Source: CAZVJA01 sp964626885
GTDB taxonomy: Bacteria; Planctomycetota; Planctomycetia; Planctomycetales; Planctomycetaceae
Length of the DNA: 46,817 nucleotides
Assembly (NCBI GenBank): GCA_964626885.1
Contig: CAZVJA010000016.1
Location: 1-46,817, forward strand
Direction: 5' to 3'
The position numbers were made by a program, and so were the translations under genes. This document shows, one piece after another, positions 42,722 to 46,817 of the stretch. The notes under the pieces were generated by a model. It was not told the DNA's origin. It worked only from the letters and a program-made list of their open reading frames with translations, and searched no databases. How positions within the stretch are numbered: position 1 is the stretch's first letter; the number at the start of each line of letters is the position of its first letter.

Positions 42722-43279
42722 TCAGTTACACTCGACGTCGAAATCGTCATCGTCGTCGAGGTCATCCTCGAAGTCGTTGTCGATGAAGCTGTCGTCGGCG
42801 TCGAAGCCGGGTTCGAATTCGTCTTCTTCCGATTCGAACGAGCCCTCATCGGCAATTTCGTCCCGCACGTCCTGTCTCTGATCGATCGGCGGTTGAATGG
42901 TGATCGAAATGTTGATCACCGGCGCGATGACCCGCGGAGGCATCTCGGGGGCACTAGCGAACGTGTCGACCAGTTGAGCCAATTCTTCACGTCCATCCAG
43001 ACGGTAGCATTCGCCGAGCGATTTCCACGCGCGGCGGTTGTGCGGCGCGGGGATCATCTGGGCAGCCTTTTGCAGCGCTGCAATCGCGTCATCGTAGCGT
43101 TCCTGCCCTTTCAGAGCTTCCCCTTGCAACAACGAAATCGAAGCCTCGAACGGTCCCGGTTCTTCAATGGCTGCCAATTCTTCCAGGGCACGGGCCGGCA
43201 ACTGAAGTTCGAGGTACCCTTCGGCCGCTTCGAGGCGTCGAACGGCTCTGAGCAGCGCCTGATGGTTGGGATGCTTCAT
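42722..43279 (-). CDS. TPR-type protein with acidic tail
   Basis: This is a 185-residue soluble protein. Residues 1-105 are helical and contain tetratricopeptide-like repeats (AEGYLELQLPARALEELAAIE, GEALKGQERYDDAIAALQKAA, RAWKSLGECYRLDGREELAQLV), a fold used for protein binding. After PRVIAPVINISITIQPP comes an extremely acidic C-terminal tail of Asp, Glu and Phe (FEDDLDDDDDFDVECN at the end). I chose the ATG at 43279 (MKHPNHQALLRAV); an upstream TTG at 43321 would add 14 residues. The acidic tail could mimic nucleic acid or bind basic proteins, but no partner is known. It is a single-gene unit as far as I can see. Confidence 0.75.
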   Translation of the reverse strand: MKHPNHQALLRAVRRLEAAEGYLELQLPARALEELAAIEEPGPFEASISLLQGEALKGQERYDDAIAALQKAAQMIPAPHNRRAWKSLGECYRLDGREELAQLVDTFASAPEMPPRVIAPVINISITIQPPIDQRQDVRDEIADEGSFESEEDEFEPGFDADDSFIDNDFEDDLDDDDDFDVECN

Positions 43280-43829
43280 GGACAGATTTTGAGCCGGATG
43301 GCTTCCGTTGAATTGAGACAACAGGTTTTTTAGCCGATTCTTTTACTGCTCTTGGAGTGCCGCAGGAACTAATCGGCCCAATGCGAAATATTCTAAGCAA
43401 AGAGTGTGCCAAGGGGACGCCGAGTCGCAATCCGTGAACATAACACTTTTGACAATTGAATCTTACGACGTAAACACTCATCCTTGACGTTGCGCGACAC
43501 TTGCCAGTTTGACAAACAGACTGCCAAAAAGGATCGCGGCGAAAGGGGTTCCATCGACTTGGCGACAACCTTTTCCGCGGAACGTGCCACTCAGGTCAGA
43601 TCGCAGATGCGGCTTGATCCAACCGCCCGCACCCGCCAAGATAAGGCCCGCGCCGGGGAATTCCTCATGATCCGTTCGGGTCGGTCCGTTTCCTTTCGGC
43701 TCGAATTCCTACGTCCGGCCAACATCATCGTCTGAGTCTTTTTTTGAAAATCACCGGCGGGTTGCGTAAATCGCCCCCGCGGTTCCTCATCTGAGACAAA
43801 CCACCTGGAAGATGCTTCGGAGGCGACTG
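43280..43829. other. Divergent intergenic region, possible promoter
   Basis: These 550 bases separate the TPR gene from the sulfatase gene and contain no supported gene; an 83-codon plus-strand frame (43484-43735) has no motif or membrane segment. A TTGACA hexamer at 43449-43454 could be a -35 box, but the sequence 16-17 bases after it (TAAACA) is only a weak -10. Local A/T content is higher around 43440-43480 than in the genes on either side. Confidence 0.4.
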
Positions 43830-45419
43830 ATGCACCACTTGGAATTCCCGACCGGCGAACCGATCAAAGAATTCGCCACACAGAAGCTTCGGCGGCTGGT
43901 TGTCCGCGCGGCATTCTGCGTTGCAGCCATTCTGACATGGAACGGGGTGAACGCCTCCGGGGTCGAGAATGCACCGGCGGCGACTCCTGACACCCGGCCG
44001 AACATCTTGTTCATCTTTTCCGACGATCACGCCGCTCACGCGATGAGCTGCTACGGCTCGAAGGTGAATAAGACGCCAAACCTCGACCGCATCGCCAACG
44101 AAGGGATACTGTTCCGCAACTGCTTTTGCACCAACTCCGTTTGCGGGCCGAGCAGGGCGGTGATCCTCACTGGAAAGTTCAGCCATCTCAATGGTTTTTA
44201 TCGTAACGGCGACAGGTTCAACGGCTCTCAGCAAACATTTCCGAAGCTGCTCAAGGCGGCCGGGTATCAGACGGCGATCGTCGGCAAGTGGCATCTCGAA
44301 AGCGATCCCACCGGGTTTGATTTCTGGAGAATCCTCGAAGGGCAGGGGCCGTACTACAATCCGGTGCTCATCGAGAACGGACAGCGCGTGCGGCATGAAG
44401 GTTACACAACCGACATTCTGACCGACGTCGCGCTCGACTTTCTGCAAAAGAAACGCGACCCCAACAAGCCATTCGTATTGATGTACCAGCATAAAGCGCC
44501 GCATCGCGAATGGGAGCCGGCGCCGCGTCATCTCACGTTGTATGACGACGTGACGATTCCCGAGCCGGATAATCTGTTCGACGACTACGCCGGACGCGGC
44601 ACCGCCGCGCGCACGCAGGAAATGGAAGTCGGCCGGCATTTGAGCGACAAGGATTTGAAACTCGTACCGCCGAAGGGGCTGACGAAAGCGCAGCTCGAAG
44701 CGTGGAATGCCGCCTATGAACCAAAGAACAAGGCGTTCCGCGAGGCCAACCTCACCGGACGCGACCTCGTCCGCTGGAAATACCAACGCTACATGAAGGA
44801 CTATTTGCGTTGCATCGCCGCCGTTGACGAGAACGTCGGCCGTGTGCTCGATTACCTCGAACAGTCCGGCCTAGCGAAGAACACCGTGGTGATGTATTCG
44901 TCTGACCAGGGGTTTTATCTCGGCGATCATGGCTGGTTCGACAAGCGGTTCATGTACGAAGAGTCGTACCGTATGCCGTTCATCGTTCGTTGGCCGGGGA
45001 AGATCAAGCCGGGTTCGATCAACGAAGATCTCGTCTCGAATCTCGACTTCGCGGAGACGTTTCTGTCCATCGCGGGAGTGCCGGTTCCGGACGACATGCA
45101 GGGGAAGAATCTTATACCGCTCTTTGAGGGAAAGACCCCGGACAACTGGCGGAAGAGTTTGTACTACCACTACTACGAATACCCCGCGGTGCATATGGTT
45201 CGTCGACACGAAGGGGTCCGCACGGCCAAATTAAAACTCATCAACTTCTACGACATCAAGGAATGGGAACTGTACGACCTCGCGGCCGACCCGCGCGAAA
45301 TGCACAGCCTGTATGCCGACCCGTCGCGCGCCGCCGATGTGACCTTGCTCAAGGCGGAATTGTCGAAGCTGCGCGAGCAGTACAAAGTCCCGGTGCTGCA
45401 AGGGGCCCCGGTGAAGTGA
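43830..45419 (+). CDS. Exported sulfatase
   Basis: This is a 529-residue type I sulfatase that removes sulfate from an organic ester, most likely a sulfated polysaccharide, outside the cytoplasm. The signal peptide lies near residues 21-45 (RLVVRAAFCVAAILTWNGVNASG). FIFSDDHAAHAMSCYGS carries the paired Asp metal ligands. Cys105 in SVCGPSRAVILTGK is the residue converted to formylglycine, so an FGE or anSME maturase is needed (none in this window). KWHLES, SSDQGFYLGDHGWFDKR and MPFIVRWPGKIKPG follow in the order of the family, with the C-terminal WELYDLAADPREMHSL. GGAGG lies six bases before the ATG at 43830, which I prefer to the ATG at 43812. A membrane protein gene follows ten bases after the stop. 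Confidence 0.93.
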   Translation: MHHLEFPTGEPIKEFATQKLRRLVVRAAFCVAAILTWNGVNASGVENAPAATPDTRPNILFIFSDDHAAHAMSCYGSKVNKTPNLDRIANEGILFRNCFCTNSVCGPSRAVILTGKFSHLNGFYRNGDRFNGSQQTFPKLLKAAGYQTAIVGKWHLESDPTGFDFWRILEGQGPYYNPVLIENGQRVRHEGYTTDILTDVALDFLQKKRDPNKPFVLMYQHKAPHREWEPAPRHLTLYDDVTIPEPDNLFDDYAGRGTAARTQEMEVGRHLSDKDLKLVPPKGLTKAQLEAWNAAYEPKNKAFREANLTGRDLVRWKYQRYMKDYLRCIAAVDENVGRVLDYLEQSGLAKNTVVMYSSDQGFYLGDHGWFDKRFMYEESYRMPFIVRWPGKIKPGSINEDLVSNLDFAETFLSIAGVPVPDDMQGKNLIPLFEGKTPDNWRKSLYYHYYEYPAVHMVRRHEGVRTAKLKLINFYDIKEWELYDLAADPREMHSLYADPSRAADVTLLKAELSKLREQYKVPVLQGAPVK

Positions 45420-45429
45420 GGCGTGCCTG

Positions 45430-46809
45430 ATGGGAAGGACTCCAGACAAGGATCAAACCTCGGCCACAGAGGAGGCTAAGCCGAGATGGCGGCTGCCATT
45501 GCGTCGGCTACCGCTTCGTCGGCGGACCGTGCTGTTGAGCGCGGGCATTTTCTTCGCCGTGCTTCTTCTCGGCTCTTTCTTCTGGTTCCGCGCGCGGTAT
45601 CGCGTTGCCGAGGAGATGGTCATTCCCGTCCGCGAATTCTCGACAGCCGAATACCCGGAAGATCCCGCTGAGCACAGTTCCAAATATTCGGCCTACAGCG
45701 GTCGACAGCTCCGCCTCGTTCGGAAGGACGAGACGCACTTCGACTTTATCTTTGAGCCGCTGCACGACCATGTCGCCTCGGTGACCTTCCGGAACATCGA
45801 CGTCAGCCTCATGACACCGAGTGAGCCGAAGTGGACCCGCGACGATTCCGGCCTCGAGCGGATCGCCCTGACCGACCGTCAGTGGAACCGACAGCAGGTC
45901 CGGTTCAATGGAAATTCGGAGCATGTGGAAGTCACTGGTGGCGACGGCTACGAGCGGAGCAATCTTTTTTCAGCCGAGTTGGCAAAGAACTGCCTCAACG
46001 CCGGACTATGGGAAGTGCAGCTCTTCGCGAGGGAAGATGGAGTCAAAAAGATCTACTACCAGGGTTGGTTCACGTTTCCGCTGGGGCTGTATTGGGAAGT
46101 CTTCGAGCACAACACGGGAATCTCCTATTGGAAGCACTGGTACAAGCTGGAACACTGGTCCGACCCCGAAGGAACGCCAATCCGGCTCGAGGGGCTTCGC
46201 AAGGTGACGTTGGAAGCGGAGGCCCCCGCGCGATGCATTGATGACGAACATCTTCTCCAGGCAGGAGAACAGATCCGCAAACGGCGAACGGTCGATGCCC
46301 CAAATCTCCGGACCTGGGGAGATTTCTACAAGGACGAGAACGAAGCGCACTTCGCCGCCTTCATTCCCCCGGGCCGTTACAGTGTCCATCATCCCAAGAG
46401 GAACGAATTCTATCGGATGGCGAAGTTCGAGAGGGCGCTGCTGCGGACCGTCGAATCTCCGGGATCGTCGAAGCCGCTGCGCGAGTTGGAGCTGGTCTTC
46501 CGCTCCAGCAAAACCGACGAGCCGGCGCGATTCCTGGTGAGCGGATTCGATCTTGAATCCTTGCCGCTGCTCGATCTGGAGCACTATCCCAATGGGCTCT
46601 ATATGCCGATGGGGATCGGCGTGCCTCCGTTTTACCAAAGTTACGAAGCACTCGAGAAAAACCCGCCCTGGGAAAGTCCGTACTTCAGCCTGCTGCTCGA
46701 TGGCGAGAACCGCTGGCTGAACAATCACGACGTGGGAATCGACGGCCCGGCGATGCACAGGGACGCTTCCCAGCCCTACGTCCTGCACGTCTATCTGCTC
46801 TCATACTAA
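45430..46809 (+). CDS. Membrane-anchored protein of unknown function, downstream of sulfatase
   Basis: This is a 459-residue protein. A basic N-terminus (PRWRLPLRRLPLRRR) is followed by one membrane helix at about residues 33-53 (TVLLSAGIFFAVLLLGSFFWF). The rest (55-459) is a beta-rich external region with many Trp and Tyr, for example SSKYSAYSGRQLRLVRK, YYQGWFTFPLGLYWEVFE and YWKHWYKLEHWSDPEG, ending QPYVLHVYLLSY six bases before the window's last bases. I recognise no catalytic motif and no named family. It begins ten bases after the sulfatase stop, so both are probably made from one transcript. A role in binding or processing the same polysaccharide is inference from position only. Confidence 0.75.
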   Translation: MGRTPDKDQTSATEEAKPRWRLPLRRLPLRRRTVLLSAGIFFAVLLLGSFFWFRARYRVAEEMVIPVREFSTAEYPEDPAEHSSKYSAYSGRQLRLVRKDETHFDFIFEPLHDHVASVTFRNIDVSLMTPSEPKWTRDDSGLERIALTDRQWNRQQVRFNGNSEHVEVTGGDGYERSNLFSAELAKNCLNAGLWEVQLFAREDGVKKIYYQGWFTFPLGLYWEVFEHNTGISYWKHWYKLEHWSDPEGTPIRLEGLRKVTLEAEAPARCIDDEHLLQAGEQIRKRRTVDAPNLRTWGDFYKDENEAHFAAFIPPGRYSVHHPKRNEFYRMAKFERALLRTVESPGSSKPLRELELVFRSSKTDEPARFLVSGFDLESLPLLDLEHYPNGLYMPMGIGVPPFYQSYEALEKNPPWESPYFSLLLDGENRWLNNHDVGIDGPAMHRDASQPYVLHVYLLSY

Positions 46810-46817
46810 CGTCACAC

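Noticed and set aside
43725..44786. 353-codon minus-strand open frame
   Set aside because: Antisense of the sulfatase gene, whose motifs are complete.

Overview
The window looks like a planctomycete chromosome segment from a draft or metagenome assembly; it contains two 100-base N runs that act as scaffold gaps. The evidence is the combination of families: a DUF1501 Tat-exported protein, sulfatases, two large secreted proteins with the N-terminal LEDRxLLS motif of planctomycete extracellular proteins, a FIMAH-type C-terminus, a PqaA-type protein, tetrahydromethanopterin (H4MPT) genes in a bacterium, and a BatA/von Willebrand (VWA) operon. The sequence is GC-rich and gene order is mosaic, with many one- to four-gene units on both strands. 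I found no rRNA, tRNA, CRISPR array, transposase or prophage gene.

Layout. 0.4-5.8 kb: a small conserved-looking ORF, nadB and a short-chain dehydrogenase separated by a gap, and a divergent multi-pass membrane protein that may be a GT-C glycosyltransferase. 6-7 kb: a cold-shock protein and a YjbQ protein. 7.2-12.6 kb: a hybrid histidine kinase whose stop codon overlaps the start of a DUF447 gene, which in turn overlaps mptG (H4MPT biosynthesis), followed by a family-2 glycosyltransferase. 12.7-14.4 kb: a KduD-like dehydrogenase behind an SGNH hydrolase. 14.6-16.2 kb: a small membrane protein and DUF1501. 16.2-18.3 kb: a coiled-coil membrane protein and LarC (nickel-pincer cofactor synthesis) with a 57-residue histidine-rich tail. 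18.6-28.6 kb: four same-strand genes, namely a 1459-aa double-VWA BatA-type fusion, a 1180-aa coiled-coil membrane protein, an exported alpha/alpha-toroid protein and an Ala/Pro-rich protein with four copies of a linear motif.

28.8-32.1 kb: an FkbM methyltransferase, a sugar isomerase-like TIM barrel, a membrane protein and a gap-interrupted exported protein. 32.2-36.9 kb: a thioredoxin-like protein, a SpoU-type RNA methyltransferase, a sulfatase-fold protein without its catalytic residues, and a PqaA-like alpha/beta hydrolase ending at a very clear intrinsic terminator. 37.4-42.3 kb: two convergent giant surface proteins, one containing a cyclophilin domain. 42.7-46.8 kb: a TPR protein, an apparently active sulfatase and an adjoining membrane-anchored protein.

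Between genes lie several kinds of imperfect palindrome. One kind has three recognisable copies (6420-6514, 18443-18520, 37009-37105). Other palindromes sit in three convergent-gene spacers. The best candidates for unexplored biology are the four-gene VWA unit, the kinase/H4MPT coupling, the pseudo-sulfatase and the palindromic repeat family.
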